A DNA stretch of 64,000 bases from Methyloceanibacter sp. wino2 (GCF_003071365.1 NZ_CP028960.1:3082501-3146500), one strand, 5' to 3'. Shown: positions 44,199-55,164, counted from the first letter of the stretch. Numbers and translations: made by a program. Notes: a model not told the origin generated them from the letters alone.

Positions 44199-45086
44199 AT
44201 GACATTGAAAAGCATGACTGGCTTTGCCCGCGCCGACGGGACTCACGGCGACACCAGTTGGTTCTGGGAGATCCGGAGCGTCAATGGCCGTTCGTTGGAC
44301 CTGCGGTTGCGGCTTCCCCCCGGATTGGAGCGGCTCGAGCCCCAGGTCAGGGCGCGCTGCCAAGAGCAACTGGCGCGGGGCAATTGCACCATGTCGCTCT
44401 CGGTGAAGCGCGACGCCGGGCAATTGGAAATCCGGTTAAATGAGGCGGCGCTGGCCGAGGCCTTCGCCGTGGCGGATCAGGCGCAGAAGCAAACTCTTCT
44501 CGAACCGGCGAAGCTCGACACGCTTCTCGGCATGCGCGGGGTCGTCGAAGTCGCGGAGCCGGAGGAAAGCGACGAGCAACGGGAGGCGTTCGCCGCCGCG
44601 CTGCTCGCGGGGCTGTCCGCCGCTCTCGATCAGCTTGTTGCCGCGCGTGTCGCAGAGGGTGAGCGGCTCACCGAGGTCATTGAAGCGCAGCTCTCGGCCA
44701 TCGAGTCTCTCGTTGCCCAGGCCAAGGCCATCATGGCGAAGCAGCCGGAGCTGATCGCGACGCGGCTGCGTGAGCAGATTGCCCGATTGGATGAAGCCGG
44801 CGCCTCGCTCGATCCCGAGCGCCTGCACCAGGAAGGGCTCCTCTTGGCCGCGAAGGCCGACATACAAGAAGAGCTCGACCGGCTGATCGCTCATGTCGCC
44901 GCCGCCCGCGAGCTGATTGCGAGCGGCCAGCCTGCGGGGCGCAAGCTTGAATTCCTGGCGCAGGAGTTCAACCGTGAAGCCAACACCACCTGTTCCAAAG
45001 CAGCCGATATCGAGATCAGCAGGATCGGGCTCGAGCTCAAATCCGTCATCGATCAGCTGCGCGAGCAGGTTCAGAACATCGAGTGA
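44199..45086 (+). CDS. YicC-family endoribonuclease-like protein
   Basis: A 295-residue YicC/YloC protein. It starts with the family motif LKSMTGFARADGTHGD, then WEIRSVNGRSLDLRLRLPPG. The C-terminal DUF1732 part ends with RKLEFLAQEFNREANTTCSK and IGLELKSVIDQLREQVQNIE. Family members have been reported to be endoribonucleases, but the substrate in this group is not known. It is followed after 9 bases by gmk, a common neighbour. Confidence 0.92.
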   Translation: MTLKSMTGFARADGTHGDTSWFWEIRSVNGRSLDLRLRLPPGLERLEPQVRARCQEQLARGNCTMSLSVKRDAGQLEIRLNEAALAEAFAVADQAQKQTLLEPAKLDTLLGMRGVVEVAEPEESDEQREAFAAALLAGLSAALDQLVAARVAEGERLTEVIEAQLSAIESLVAQAKAIMAKQPELIATRLREQIARLDEAGASLDPERLHQEGLLLAAKADIQEELDRLIAHVAAARELIASGQPAGRKLEFLAQEFNREANTTCSKAADIEISRIGLELKSVIDQLREQVQNIE

Positions 45087-45095
45087 GGCGAATAG

Positions 45096-45740
45096 ATGAG
45101 CGCTCCCATGGAGACGATCAAACGTCGCGGCCTCATGCTGGTGCTGTCGTCGCCGTCCGGCGCGGGTAAGACGACGATCGCGCGGCGGGTCTTGAACGAG
45201 GATCCCGGCATTGCCGCTTCGATCTCGCACACGACGCGCGCGCGGCGCCCCGGAGAAGTCGACGGCAGGGACTACCACTTCATCGACAAGCAGACCTTCA
45301 CGAAGATGCGGGACGAGAAGGCCTTCCTGGAATGGGCTCTCGTGTTCGACAATTTCTACGGCACCACACGGGCACCCGTGGACGAAGCGTTGGCGGACGG
45401 CCGCGACGTGCTGTTCGACGTGGATTGGCAGGGGGCCGACTCGCTTCGCGAGCAAGCCAATGACGATGTCGTCTCGGTGTTCGTCCTGCCGCCGACGGCG
45501 GGCGCGCTCGAGGAACGCCTAAAGGCTCGCGCGCAGGATTCGGACGACGTGGTCGCACGCCGCATGGCGGGGGCCAGCAACGAAATCCAGCATTGGACCG
45601 CTTACGACTATGTGCTCGTCAATTTCGACGTGGACCAGTCCGTCGCGGCAGTGCATGCGGTGCTGGCGGCGGAGCGTTTGAAGCGCACACGGCTGACCGG
45701 CTTGGACGGGTTCGTGCAGGGGCTCCTGACCGAGCTTTAG
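45096..45740 (+). CDS. gmk: Guanylate kinase
   Basis: A 214-residue enzyme converting GMP to GDP. P-loop SSPSGAGKTT (18-27). GMP-binding motifs are SHTTRARRPGEVDGRDYHFI and DVDWQGADSL. ATG 45096 is 9 bases after yicC, so the two are probably co-transcribed. Convergent with rsmA, 24 bases away. Confidence 0.96.
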   Translation: MSAPMETIKRRGLMLVLSSPSGAGKTTIARRVLNEDPGIAASISHTTRARRPGEVDGRDYHFIDKQTFTKMRDEKAFLEWALVFDNFYGTTRAPVDEALADGRDVLFDVDWQGADSLREQANDDVVSVFVLPPTAGALEERLKARAQDSDDVVARRMAGASNEIQHWTAYDYVLVNFDVDQSVAAVHAVLAAERLKRTRLTGLDGFVQGLLTEL

Positions 45741-45764
45741 TCGCTAGCCGGATCCAGCCAGCCG

Positions 45765-46613
45765 CTATCCCTTTTGAGTGAGCGCATTCGCGATACGGCA
45801 AAAGTCGGCGATGTCGAGCGTTTCGGCCCTGGCTTTGGGATCGAGACCAAGCCCCGTCAGAAGGCTCTCAGGATCGGGCGTGACTTGCTTAAGGCTCGCG
45901 CGAAGCATTTTGCGCCGCTGTCCGAAGGCGGCGGCCGTCACGCGCTCCAACACACTCACATCACACGAGGGCTCGGGATGCTCCTTCGGCACGAGCTTGA
46001 CCACGGCCGAGGCGACTTTCGGTTTCGGCGTGAAGGCGTCCGGCGGCAGCGAGAACAGGATGCGCGGATCCGTGCGCCACTGGCACAGAACCGCGAGGCG
46101 TCCGTACTCCTTGCCGCCCGGCGCGGCAACGATGCGGTCGGCGACCTCCCGCTGAAACATCAGCACGAGACTGTCGAACCACGGCGGCCACGGACTGCTC
46201 TTAAGCCAACCGATCAGAAGGGGTGTGCCGACACTGTAGGGAAGGTTGGCGACGAGGCGCGCAGGGCCGTGGATCGGTAAGGCGCCGTAGTCGACCTCGC
46301 GGGCATCGGCGCTCATGATCTCCAGCCGGTCCGGATAGGCCGCGGCGATGTCCTGGAGCGGCGCCAGGCAGCGCTCGTCGCGTTCGATGGCGATAACCTT
46401 GGCCGCGCCCTCCATGAGAAGGGCACGGGTCAGGCCGCCGGGACCCGGGCCCACCTCGACTACGGTGACGCCTTCCAACGGCCCTGCGTAGCGCGCGATG
46501 CGCCGGGTGAGGTTGAGATCCAGCAGAAAGTTCTGACCGAGGCTCTTCTTTGCCGACAGGCCCGCCGCCCGTATCACCTCCCGCAAGGGCGGCAGACCGT
46601 CCGGCGCGGTCAT
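45765..46613 (-). CDS. rsmA: 16S rRNA dimethyladenosine transferase
   Basis: A 282-residue KsgA-type SAM methyltransferase that dimethylates two adjacent adenosines near the 3' end of 16S rRNA. It has [10 protein letters not shown] near the start, the SAM motif [16 protein letters not shown], and the catalytic NLPYS in [14 protein letters not shown]. The ATG overlaps the pdxA stop (ATGA), so the gene is coupled to pdxA. It ends the lpt-surA-pdxA-rsmA series. Confidence 0.96.
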   Translation of the reverse strand: MTAPDGLPPLREVIRAAGLSAKKSLGQNFLLDLNLTRRIARYAGPLEGVTVVEVGPGPGGLTRALLMEGAAKVIAIERDERCLAPLQDIAAAYPDRLEIMSADAREVDYGALPIHGPARLVANLPYSVGTPLLIGWLKSSPWPPWFDSLVLMFQREVADRIVAAPGGKEYGRLAVLCQWRTDPRILFSLPPDAFTPKPKVASAVVKLVPKEHPEPSCDVSVLERVTAAAFGQRRKMLRASLKQVTPDPESLLTGLGLDPKARAETLDIADFCRIANALTQKG

Positions 46614-47644
46614 GCGCGAGAACCTGTGCCCTCGGCGGTCATGGCGTCTGCCAGCCGCAGGGCTTCGATGAGGCTTCTCGGGTTGGCTTTGCCGGTGCCG
46701 GCGATGTCGAAGGCGGTGCCGTGGTCCGGCGAGGTGCGCACGAAGGGCAGGCCGAGCGTGACGTTGACGCCGTCTTCGAAGGCGAGCGTCTTGAACGGCA
46801 CCAGGGCCTGATCGTGATACATGCAGATCGCCACGTCGTAGCGCTCGCGAGCCGCTTCATGAAACAGCGTGTCCGCCGGGTAGGGGCCATGGACATCGAG
46901 ACCCGCGTCTTGCGCCGCGAGGATCGTGCTCGCGATGATGTCGGTCTCCTCGCGGCCGAGACTGCCGTCCTCTCCGGCATGCGGATTGAGGCCGCTCACG
47001 GCGATCCTTGGCCGCGCAAGCCCGAAGCGCCGGCGCATGTCTCTGTCCGTGATCGCAATCGTCTTCATCAACAGATCACGCGTCAACGCGGATGGCACAT
47101 CTTTCAACGGGATGTGGATGGTCACGGGGACGACTTTCAGAATGTCGGACGCGAGCATCATGACGGGATGCGGGGCCTGGCCGTTCGCCGAGGCGAGCGC
47201 AGCCAAATATTCCGTATGCCCCGGAAAGGTGAAGCCCGCCTGGTACAGATTCGATTTGGAAATCGGATTGGTCACGACGGCCCGCGCTTCGCCGGACTGA
47301 ACCATTTCGACGGCTGCTTCGATGGAGGCTGTCACGGCGGCCTGGGATCCGGGCTCGGGCGTACCCGGCTGCACCGGAACCGGTACGGGAATCGGAAGGA
47401 TCGGCAAGGCGTCGGCGAAGACGTCGACCGCCTCCATGGGGCGCGATACCGTCTCAACCCGTACGGAGAGGCCGAGCTGCTTGGCACGCGCTTCCAGTAT
47501 GGCTTTGTCGCCGAGATAGACAAAGGGAGGCAGCTGTTCGCGGTGCCGTGCCTCGAAGGCAAGCAACGTAATGTCCGGACCGATGCCGGCTGGGTCGCCG
47601 ATGGTCAGGGCGAGGGGCTTGGGGACCGAGACTGACATGCGCAA
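46610..47644 (-). CDS. pdxA: 4-hydroxythreonine-4-phosphate dehydrogenase
   Basis: A 344-residue enzyme of vitamin B6 synthesis (DXP-dependent route). Landmarks: [15 protein letters not shown] at the start, [13 protein letters not shown], the metal-binding LNPHAGEDG, and [10 protein letters not shown] near residue 280. Start ATG 47644. It follows surA by 47 bases and is coupled to rsmA. Confidence 0.95.
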   Translation of the reverse strand: MRMSVSVPKPLALTIGDPAGIGPDITLLAFEARHREQLPPFVYLGDKAILEARAKQLGLSVRVETVSRPMEAVDVFADALPILPIPVPVPVQPGTPEPGSQAAVTASIEAAVEMVQSGEARAVVTNPISKSNLYQAGFTFPGHTEYLAALASANGQAPHPVMMLASDILKVVPVTIHIPLKDVPSALTRDLLMKTIAITDRDMRRRFGLARPRIAVSGLNPHAGEDGSLGREETDIIASTILAAQDAGLDVHGPYPADTLFHEAARERYDVAICMYHDQALVPFKTLAFEDGVNVTLGLPFVRTSPDHGTAFDIAGTGKANPRSLIEALRLADAMTAEGTGSRA

Positions 47645-47691
47645 TGGCCTAGCATGCCTGGAAGCTTAGGAACATCGTGCGCAGCGCGCGG

Positions 47692-48629
47692 TCAGCGGTA
47701 CTCGATGAACGCCTTCTCGCGGAGTTCTACCAGGTATTGCTCCGCCTTCTCTTTGAGCTCCTCATTCATGATTTTCCGCTCGGTTTCGTCGCGGATGTTG
47801 AGGTCGCCTGTGGCCGCGGCGGACGCCCCGCCGCAGACGGCATAGAGCTCGACACCGGCACGGCTCACCGTGGGCGGCGTCATCTGCCCTACCTTGGCGT
47901 TGCGGACCAGGATGCGCGCGGGAGATCCGAGCGTCGTGGCGTCCTGGACCTTGAGGTTACGGATGGTGGCGCCCTGTACGCCTTTGGCGAGGGTCTGAAC
48001 GCTGCCGCAGCCCCGAAACTGGGCCCGTAGGTTCTCGGCTTCCGCCACTCTGGCCGCGACGGTCTTTTGGTTGGCGCCATTGGAGAGGGGGAGGCGCAGT
48101 TGCTTGATGCCCCCGAAGAAGACCCGCCACCGGTCTCCGCCAAAGCTTCGTCGATCTGAGCGTCGTTCACGTTCACTTCACGGCGGAATTTTTGCTGGAC
48201 GACGCGCTGCCAGACCATCTGGGCACTGATACGGTTTTTCAAGGTACGGATGTTGACGCCCGAACGTGCCAGAGCCGTCGTCAGACCGGCGGCATCGAGA
48301 TTGTTCTGGGAGGCCATGCCATCCAGAACCCGGGTCACCTCCGCGTCGCTGGGCGTAATGCCGAGCTTCCGGCCTTCCTGGAGCTGGAGGTGCTCCGTGA
48401 TCAGCATTTCCGTGGTCTTCTTAGTGAGTTCCGGACCAGGCTGCGCCTTGGCGGTCAGCTGCAGAAATCTCTCTCGCTGTGCGATGTCGTAGTCGGAGAT
48501 TGGATCGTCGTTGACCAACAGCTTGATCTTCACGTCCTGCGCCTGGGCGCCGAATGCGGCGAGCAGCAACAGCAGCACGCCCGCGGTGGCGGCGAAAACT
48601 CGCTTCAGGTTTGACGGTGCAAGGCTCAT
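47692..48629 (-). pseudogene. surA: SurA-like periplasmic chaperone, frameshifted
   Basis: The N-terminal half begins at 48629 with a signal peptide (AATAGVLLLLLAAFGAQA). The SurA N-domain follows (LLVNDDPISDYDIAQRERFL, LITEHLQLQEGRKLGI, VWQRVVQQKFRREVNVND). Near 48110-48114 the frame changes. The rest continues in the next frame as GGIKQLRLPLSNGANQKTVA and runs to 47692 with a parvulin-like segment and ending EKAFIEYR. One more G in the G5 run (minus strand) would make a single protein of about 312 residues. SurA escorts outer-membrane proteins such as LptD, encoded just upstream. Because SurA-type genes are usually kept, a base-call error is quite possible. Confidence 0.8.
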
Positions 48630-48634
48630 CGCTG

Positions 48635-51046
48635 CTAGAGCCCTCCGCTATCGCTGGTGCCGAGTGCACCGGCATCGGCCGAGGCCGTGTACTCGCCGAG
48701 GTGCTTCAGGGCGAAGGTGAAGACGAAGCGCTCATCCGGCTCGATATCCTGGTCGCGGATGAACGAACGCTGGTAGGTCACATCGATCTTGAAGCAATCG
48801 TCCTGGTACCGAAGGCCGAGACCGTCCGTGATCGTCTGGCTGCCCGCGATGTCGTACCGCAGATTGCCGAGCAGCCACCACTCGTCGGTGATGGCCAGTG
48901 CGCCGGCAAGCAGAATTTCCTCGCTGTCGTCCGCGTTCACGACGTTGGTGAGGTTCGGCGTGATGTCGCTCGTCTCGATCGTGCCCGGGACCTTCGCGTA
49001 GTTCACCCGCGCCTGAACCGGGCCGTAGTTGAGGCTGGAGCCGAGATCGGTCCGGACCATGTCCAAATTATCCTGATCGAAGCGCGCCTGGCCGGTAAAG
49101 GCGAAGCCGCTCACGGTCTGGACATAGACACCCGTAACGTAATCCGAGTTGCTCGTCGACAGGCCGCTGTTCTGGTAGAACGCGTTGTCGAACTCGTTGT
49201 CGCCGGCGACCTGGTAGCTTTGACCGAAGACGGCACGAGCGTAACCGCCGCTCGCGAGTTGGGCGGTATAGCCGAAGCCGGCATTGATCCGCGTGCCCGT
49301 TTCGATCCGGTCGTAGCCGGAGAACTTGTCGATATCGAACAGGATCGTATCGTCGAACACCAAGCTTAGAGCGTCCTCATTGGGGATCTCCTGCTGGTCC
49401 CCGATGGAGTCGGGTCGAGCGATGATCTGCCCAATGGGTTCGATGGTGTGCGTGACCATGCCGGTCGTGGTGACGAACGGATAGCGATACTCAAGACCGG
49501 CGACCGCGTTGCCGCGCCAGATCGTGCCGTTGTCCCGGTTGTCGGAAAGCACGCTGTAGGGATCGTCGATCGTGAGATCCTCGGTGCCGCCCAATTCGAG
49601 TACACCCGGATTGTCGAGACTATAGACGTCGCCGCGCACGCGTCCGAACGGTGTAAAGACCTGGCCGATGCCGTCGGTGATCTGCCGGCGCCAGTTCGCC
49701 TCCATGATGAAGCGGTTCGAGTCCGTACCGTCGGCGCTGGAGAACACCATCGTGTTGCTGTTGAAGCTCAGCTCGCCGCCGAGAACCGGCTTATCGACGA
49801 TGTAGTCGTAGTCGATGATCGGATAGACAACGGCCTCGGAGAACTCCTCGTCAGTGAACAGCAGGCTCTGCGTGTTGTAGAAGCGCGTCGAGAAATAGTT
49901 CCGTCCGCGCAGGCCCTCGAGATAGATCTGAGAGACGCGATCGGTGCGCAAGCGCGAGTCGAGGTTGTAGTAGCGCCGGAACGTCTCGTCGGTTTCGAGC
50001 AAGACGTCCCAACCCACAGAGTAGTAGGGGTCGAGCGCGAACACGCCCTTGGTCTTGATGCTGCCGCGGAAGTCGTCGCCATAGGCGGGGCTGCTGTAGT
50101 CGTTGACGTTGTCGAAGACGCCTGCGAGCTCGATGTTGAAGCCGCCGTTCGCCGTGCGCTGCCGCCAGTCGCCGAGCAGCAACGTGCCGGCATTCTCCGT
50201 CCACATCGGGGCAAAGGTGAAATCGTAGTAGTCGGACAGGGCGAAGTAGTAGGGCACCTGAATCGAGTTGCCGAGCTCGTTCGAGTGGCTGTAGGACGGG
50301 ATCAGGAAGCCGGACTTGCGTTTGACCGTGGGGTCAGCGGTCTCGAAATAGGGGGCCCAGAGAACCGGCACACCGAAGAGGTCGAAGGTCGCGTTGTTGA
50401 ACGTGATCTTCGCCTGATCGCGCTTGTGCGTGATCTTGCCGGCGCGGATGCGCCAGGTCGGAGCCTTGTCGGGGTTCTCGCGGCAGATCTTACAAGGCGT
50501 GAACATGCCCTTCTGGAACACCGTGACATTCCCGGCCTCGCGCGAAGCCGACTGCGCGGTGATGCGCGTGTCGTCCTGTGTCACGAATCTCAAGGCGTCG
50601 ACGAAGCCGTCGCGGAAGTCGTCGGTCAGGGTCAGTTCGTTCGCGGTGATGACGGCACCGTCGGGGTCCTTCATCCGGACATTGCCTTCGGCCGCAAGCG
50701 TATTGGCGCTGCGGTCATAGACGATGCGATCGGCGAGCAGCGTATAGTCGCCGTAATAGACCTCGACATTGCCGCGCGCGGTGACCCGGGAGTTGTTGTT
50801 CTCGTAGATCAACTCGTCCGCCTGCAGCAGCATCGGGTCCGACGACTTCACGTCGGGCGCTTTGACGATCTGCTCGAGGCCTGTTTGCGCCTGCGCATGA
50901 GCGCGCTCGTGCGTGGCAAGCAGGACGCCAAGCGTTACCGCAAGCGCCAGGACCGGCAACGCCAACCGTCGCCCATAAGACGCGTCAAGGCCGGGCAGGG
51001 CCCGGCGCATCGTTCGGAGGACTGTGAGGTTCACGCGCATCGTCAT
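48635..51046 (-). CDS. lptD: LPS-assembly protein LptD
   Basis: An 803-residue outer-membrane protein that inserts LPS in the outer leaflet. Signal peptide about 25-50 (ALAVTLGVLLATHERAHAQA). The N-terminal LptA-like beta-jellyroll (ADELIYENNNSRVTARGNVE, AEGNVRMKDPDGAVITANEL) is followed by the large barrel with many aromatic strand ends (LDPYYSVGWDVLLETDETFR). It carries two Cys in FTPCKICREN. The ATG at 51046 overlaps the lptG stop (ATGA). The long frame upstream to 51379 is not used. Confidence 0.94.
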   Translation of the reverse strand: MTMRVNLTVLRTMRRALPGLDASYGRRLALPVLALAVTLGVLLATHERAHAQAQTGLEQIVKAPDVKSSDPMLLQADELIYENNNSRVTARGNVEVYYGDYTLLADRIVYDRSANTLAAEGNVRMKDPDGAVITANELTLTDDFRDGFVDALRFVTQDDTRITAQSASREAGNVTVFQKGMFTPCKICRENPDKAPTWRIRAGKITHKRDQAKITFNNATFDLFGVPVLWAPYFETADPTVKRKSGFLIPSYSHSNELGNSIQVPYYFALSDYYDFTFAPMWTENAGTLLLGDWRQRTANGGFNIELAGVFDNVNDYSSPAYGDDFRGSIKTKGVFALDPYYSVGWDVLLETDETFRRYYNLDSRLRTDRVSQIYLEGLRGRNYFSTRFYNTQSLLFTDEEFSEAVVYPIIDYDYIVDKPVLGGELSFNSNTMVFSSADGTDSNRFIMEANWRRQITDGIGQVFTPFGRVRGDVYSLDNPGVLELGGTEDLTIDDPYSVLSDNRDNGTIWRGNAVAGLEYRYPFVTTTGMVTHTIEPIGQIIARPDSIGDQQEIPNEDALSLVFDDTILFDIDKFSGYDRIETGTRINAGFGYTAQLASGGYARAVFGQSYQVAGDNEFDNAFYQNSGLSTSNSDYVTGVYVQTVSGFAFTGQARFDQDNLDMVRTDLGSSLNYGPVQARVNYAKVPGTIETSDITPNLTNVVNADDSEEILLAGALAITDEWWLLGNLRYDIAGSQTITDGLGLRYQDDCFKIDVTYQRSFIRDQDIEPDERFVFTFALKHLGEYTASADAGALGTSDSGGL

Positions 51047-52152
51047 CCGTCCTCTTTGTACAAGAGCACAGTGAGTGCGAGTGACATTGCGACGATGACC
51101 GGAATCCACGCCGCCGCGACCGCGGAGGTGAGGCCCGACATGGCGAAGTTTCGCGAGATCTCGGCGAAGACGAAGAACCCGAATCCGGCGGCCAATCCGA
51201 ACACGGCGTTGATCTGCACGTTGCCGAACCGGAAGCTCTGCAGCGAGCATGTCGCCGCGATGAGCACCATGGTCACGAGCAAGAACGGTCGCGACAAGAG
51301 CAACTGGTACTGCACGCGGTACTGAGTGGCTGGCAATCCGGCACGCTCGGCAATCTCGATGAAGTTCGGAAGATCCCAAAACGATATCGAGTAGACGGTG
51401 CCGAGCGTGTCGCGCACCTGTGTCGGGGTCAGATAGGTACTCAGCAGATAGTTTTCGTACAGAACCGGTTCACGGCCCGGGGCACTGACCCAAGCCTCCT
51501 CCAGTTCCCAACGGCCGTTCTTCAAGACGGCGCGTTTGGCTTCGATGCGCTCGGTCAGTTCGTGGCTGGGGCTGTACTGGAACACCGAGACGCCGCGCAG
51601 TTCGAGTCCTTGGTTGAGGACGCGCAAAGCATGGACGACGGAGGGGCCGTCCGCGCCATCTTCACGCAACCACGCACCGGTACTTCCTGCCGATTGCAGG
51701 AAGGAGTCGCCTTTTCCGAACGCCGCCGCATAAAGCCGTTCGGCTTCGCCGCGTGCGGACGCCGCGACCGGGTTGTAGACGGTCACGAATCCGATCCCGA
51801 GCAGGAAGGCGACGAGGATGGCAGGAAGGGTGAACTGCCAAACCGAAACGCCGGCGGCCCGCAAGACGACAAGTTCGGAAGTGCGGCTGAGCATCAGGAA
51901 GATCACGATCGTCCCGATGAGAACTGCGAAGGGTAGGGTGAGTTCGGAGAACGACGGCAGACGCAACAGCGTGATCCACACCAAAAGAAAACCAGACGCT
52001 TCGTTCGAGTATTTTCCCGAGCGCCGTAGAATCTCGATGAAGTCCACGAAGAAGATCAGCACGCAGCAGACTAGGAACATCGCCACCATAGCGGCGAGGA
52101 AACGCGCAGAGAAATAGCGCGCGAGCGTTCCACGTGCACTGATGCCTGGCAT
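51043..52152 (-). CDS. lptG: LPS export permease LptG
   Basis: A 369-residue YjgP/YjgQ-family permease, half of the LptB2FG transporter that extracts LPS from the inner membrane. There are three membrane helices at each end and a periplasmic jellyroll in between; clear segments are FLAAMVAMFLVCCVLIFFVD, ELTLPFAVLIGTIVIFLMLS and LLVTMVLIAATCSLQSFRFG. The ATG at 52152 is preferred because GAAGG lies 5-6 bases before it and overlaps the lptF stop. A GTG at 52191 would overlap lptF. Confidence 0.93.
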   Translation of the reverse strand: MPGISARGTLARYFSARFLAAMVAMFLVCCVLIFFVDFIEILRRSGKYSNEASGFLLVWITLLRLPSFSELTLPFAVLIGTIVIFLMLSRTSELVVLRAAGVSVWQFTLPAILVAFLLGIGFVTVYNPVAASARGEAERLYAAAFGKGDSFLQSAGSTGAWLREDGADGPSVVHALRVLNQGLELRGVSVFQYSPSHELTERIEAKRAVLKNGRWELEEAWVSAPGREPVLYENYLLSTYLTPTQVRDTLGTVYSISFWDLPNFIEIAERAGLPATQYRVQYQLLLSRPFLLVTMVLIAATCSLQSFRFGNVQINAVFGLAAGFGFFVFAEISRNFAMSGLTSAVAAAWIPVIVAMSLALTVLLYKEDG

Positions 52153-52160
52153 CTGCGCCT

Positions 52161-53342
52161 TCACCCCGTCTGTACCCCTCGTGCGGTCCACAACTTTATG
52201 TTTTTGGGCTGAAACTTGAGCTCGAAGTTCAGCTTGGACCGCAGTTCTGGCGACATTCTAACGTGCGCCGTCCACGCCGCAATCAGAATCGCCCCGATTG
52301 GAATAGCATATACGAGGATCACCGCCCACGCATTCAGCGTGACCAGATTTCCGACTGTTATGCCGGCGACCCTGATGGCGACTGCAAGCCCAAAAACCGT
52401 GAGAATCTGCCCCCATCTACTCTCGCGCGTTGTCCGCGCCTGGCCCATCAGCGCAATGGCGAGAAAGATAAAGGCAAGAGGATAGAGCGGCGTTGCCAGT
52501 CGTTCATGTAATTCATAGCGCAGAAGCCCATAATCTTTATCTGAGAGCCCGTCTTCTGTAGGCGGATCTATGAGGCTCATGATTGGCATTTGTTTGGGCT
52601 CAAGCTTATTTCGCTTGTCTCCGCCTTCTGTAAACTTGGATAGATCGACCATGTTCTGATCGAACGCAATTATCTGAACCGATTTATCTTTGTCCTTGGC
52701 GTTGTATCGATGAACGTATCCATCGAACATTATCAAAAAGCTACCTTCGTCATTGCTGAGAATTCGCCCTCTGTCGGCGAGATAGCTCATAACCTGCTTC
52801 GAATCTCGCTCGTCGTGGAACAGAAGCCCCTGCAGTTCGCCGTCCTGGGAGCGGCCGCGAATATGGAAGGTCAGACCCCGCTCGGGGCTGGAAAACCGTC
52901 CTGGTTGAAGGACTTGCGAGATCAGATCGGCGCGAACCTGCGTGATGAGGTCGCGGAGTGCCCGCATGCAGGCGGGATTGACGAACACGTTCACCAGCAG
53001 GATCAGCATGCTCACGATCAGCGCCAGGGCGATGAGGGGCCGGCAGATCCGCCAGACGGTGGCGCCGGCGGCCGTCATGACGATGATCTCGCTGTCGCCG
53101 TTCATCCGGTCGAGGGTGTAGAGCGCCGCCATGAGGACGGCATTGGGGGCGATCAGGGTGATGAGGCTCGGCAGGCTGAGCGCCGTCATCTGAAAAAAGA
53201 TAATCAGGCCCTGACCTTGCGAGGTAATAAGGTCGAGCTGTTTCAACGCTGTAGCCAGCCAGATAATGGCCGTCAGCGTCAGCAGGATGAGGAGAAACGC
53301 ACTCGTCACCTGCCGAAACATGTATCGGCTAAAGAGCGTCAT
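52161..53342 (-). CDS. lptF: LPS export permease LptF
   Basis: A 393-residue partner of LptG with the same plan: N-terminal helices (SAFLLILLTLTAIIWLATAL, LPSLITLIAPNAVLMAALYT), a periplasmic jellyroll (LTFHIRGRSQDGELQGLLFH), and three C-terminal helices. It is the first gene of the lptF-lptG-lptD-surA-pdxA-rsmA unit; the 280 bases to divergent pepA should contain its promoter. Start ATG 53342. Confidence 0.94.
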   Translation of the reverse strand: MTLFSRYMFRQVTSAFLLILLTLTAIIWLATALKQLDLITSQGQGLIIFFQMTALSLPSLITLIAPNAVLMAALYTLDRMNGDSEIIVMTAAGATVWRICRPLIALALIVSMLILLVNVFVNPACMRALRDLITQVRADLISQVLQPGRFSSPERGLTFHIRGRSQDGELQGLLFHDERDSKQVMSYLADRGRILSNDEGSFLIMFDGYVHRYNAKDKDKSVQIIAFDQNMVDLSKFTEGGDKRNKLEPKQMPIMSLIDPPTEDGLSDKDYGLLRYELHERLATPLYPLAFIFLAIALMGQARTTRESRWGQILTVFGLAVAIRVAGITVGNLVTLNAWAVILVYAIPIGAILIAAWTAHVRMSPELRSKLNFELKFQPKNIKLWTARGVQTG

Positions 53343-53622
53343 GAGCCTGAATTTTCGGTGTCCCCTAAACGTCCCAAAACCGAGCCCCGCGAAGATGCCC
53401 CCAAATTCACGTCAAGCGGCTGGTTTCTATCGGGAATTTGACCAGTTTAACGTGGCGGAATTTCGGCCATTCCCTATGGGTTGCTTTCGCCCCACGCAAC
53501 ACTTACGAAGGTCGGACGATTTCCTGCCGCTGTTGCATTGTTGCACCACGGGCGCGCGGGCGCCCGCGAAGGCTGTTTCCAGCCGACCGCCGCCTTTCCT
53601 GGAGGCGGCGTGACCCACACCG

Positions 53623-55149
53623 ATGGAGTTTGCCTTGACCAAACCGACGACGTTGTCCTTTGCCAGCCCGACCGGCGCCGCCGCCGACGGTATCGCTGTT
53701 GTCTTCGCCGAGGAGGGCCCCAAGCTCACGCCGGCCGCGCAGGATCTCGACAAGAAGACCAAGGGTCTGCTGAGACAGGCCGCGAAAATCGCCGGCTTCA
53801 AGGGCAAGCAGGGAACGAGTGTCGATGTGCTCGCACCACAAGGCGTCAAGTTCGCGCGGATCGTTCTCGTGGGTCTCGGCAAGCTCAAGGACTACGCGAA
53901 CGACGACTGGCTCAATTTCGGCGGCGCGGTTCGCGGCAAGCTGACAGGCCGGGAAGGGGATACGGCGCATGTCTATCTCGAGACGGCGAAAGACGACATC
54001 ACGCCTGAGGACGTCGCGAGCTTCGCGCTTGGGGCGCAGCTCCGGAACTACACGTTCGACAAATACAAATCCAAGAAGCCCACGAAGAACGATGACGACA
54101 AATCACTCAAGCGTCTCGTTATCCATTGCGCCGACCCGCGGGCGGCCGGACGGGCCTACACGCCTGAGCGTGCCATCCTCGATGGCGTCAATTTCGCGCG
54201 CGATCTCGTCAACGAGCCGGCCAACGTACTGAACCCGGCCGAGTTCGCGGCCCGCGCCAAGACGCTGACCAAGGCCGGCGTGCAAGTCACCGTCCTGAGC
54301 GAGGCTCAGATGAAGCGGCTCGGCATGGGCGCGCTTCTGGCCGTTGGGCAGGGCAGTGAGAACACCAGCCATGTCGCGGTGATGCAGTGGAAAGGCGGCG
54401 GTCGGCAGGGCGGCGATCCGATCGCGATTGTCGGCAAGGGCGTGACCTTCGATACGGGCGGCATCTCTCTGAAGCCCGCCGCCGGCATGGAGGACATGAA
54501 AGGCGACATGGGCGGTGCGGGCTGCGTCGCCGGGCTCATGCTCGCGCTTGCCGAACGCAAGGCGAAGGTCAACGTGGTCGGCGTGATCGGCTTGGTGGAG
54601 AACATGCCGAGCGGGACGGCGACGCGCCCCGGCGATGTGGTCGAGTCCATGTCGGGCACCACGATTGAAGTGCTCAACACCGACGCGGAAGGGCGCATGG
54701 TCCTGGCCGACTGCCTCTGGTACGCCCAGGAGAAATTCAAGCCGAAGGCCGTCATCAACCTTGCGACGCTCACCGGCGCCGTAATGGTGGCGCTCGGCAA
54801 GCTGCATGCGGGTCTCTTCTCGAACAACGACGAACTGTCCGAGCAACTGACCGCCGCGGGTAAGGAGACCGGCGAGACGCTGTGGCGGCTGCCGCTTGGC
54901 CCGAAATACGACAAGCTCATCGACTCCAAGGTTGCGGACATCAAGAACACGGGCGGCCGCTGGGGCGGCTCGATCTCTGCCGCGCAATTCCTGCAGCGCT
55001 TCATCAAGCCGGATACGCCGTGGGCGCATCTGGACATCGCCGGCACCGCCATGGCGTCGGAGCCGACCGAGGTCAATCGAAGCTGGGGATCGGGCTTCGG
55101 CGTGCGTTTGCTCGACCGCTTTATCCGGGATCAGTACGAGCGCCGATAG
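53623..55149 (+). CDS. pepA: Leucyl aminopeptidase (M17)
   Basis: A 508-residue dizinc aminopeptidase. Active-site sequences are [19 protein letters not shown] (Lys about 272), [11 protein letters not shown], and [12 protein letters not shown] (about 352). The N-terminal macro-like domain is divergent, as usual in M17. Start ATG 53623 begins [13 protein letters not shown]. Divergent from lptF. A hairpin at 55165-55190 may end the transcript. Confidence 0.95.
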   Translation: MEFALTKPTTLSFASPTGAAADGIAVVFAEEGPKLTPAAQDLDKKTKGLLRQAAKIAGFKGKQGTSVDVLAPQGVKFARIVLVGLGKLKDYANDDWLNFGGAVRGKLTGREGDTAHVYLETAKDDITPEDVASFALGAQLRNYTFDKYKSKKPTKNDDDKSLKRLVIHCADPRAAGRAYTPERAILDGVNFARDLVNEPANVLNPAEFAARAKTLTKAGVQVTVLSEAQMKRLGMGALLAVGQGSENTSHVAVMQWKGGGRQGGDPIAIVGKGVTFDTGGISLKPAAGMEDMKGDMGGAGCVAGLMLALAERKAKVNVVGVIGLVENMPSGTATRPGDVVESMSGTTIEVLNTDAEGRMVLADCLWYAQEKFKPKAVINLATLTGAVMVALGKLHAGLFSNNDELSEQLTAAGKETGETLWRLPLGPKYDKLIDSKVADIKNTGGRWGGSISAAQFLQRFIKPDTPWAHLDIAGTAMASEPTEVNRSWGSGFGVRLLDRFIRDQYERR

Positions 55150-55164
55150 ATCGCTGCACGGGCA

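Noticed and set aside
49448-51325. A 625-codon plus-strand frame opposite lptD
   Set aside because: lptD is clear from its LptA-like and barrel domains. The antisense product lacks any recognisable feature.
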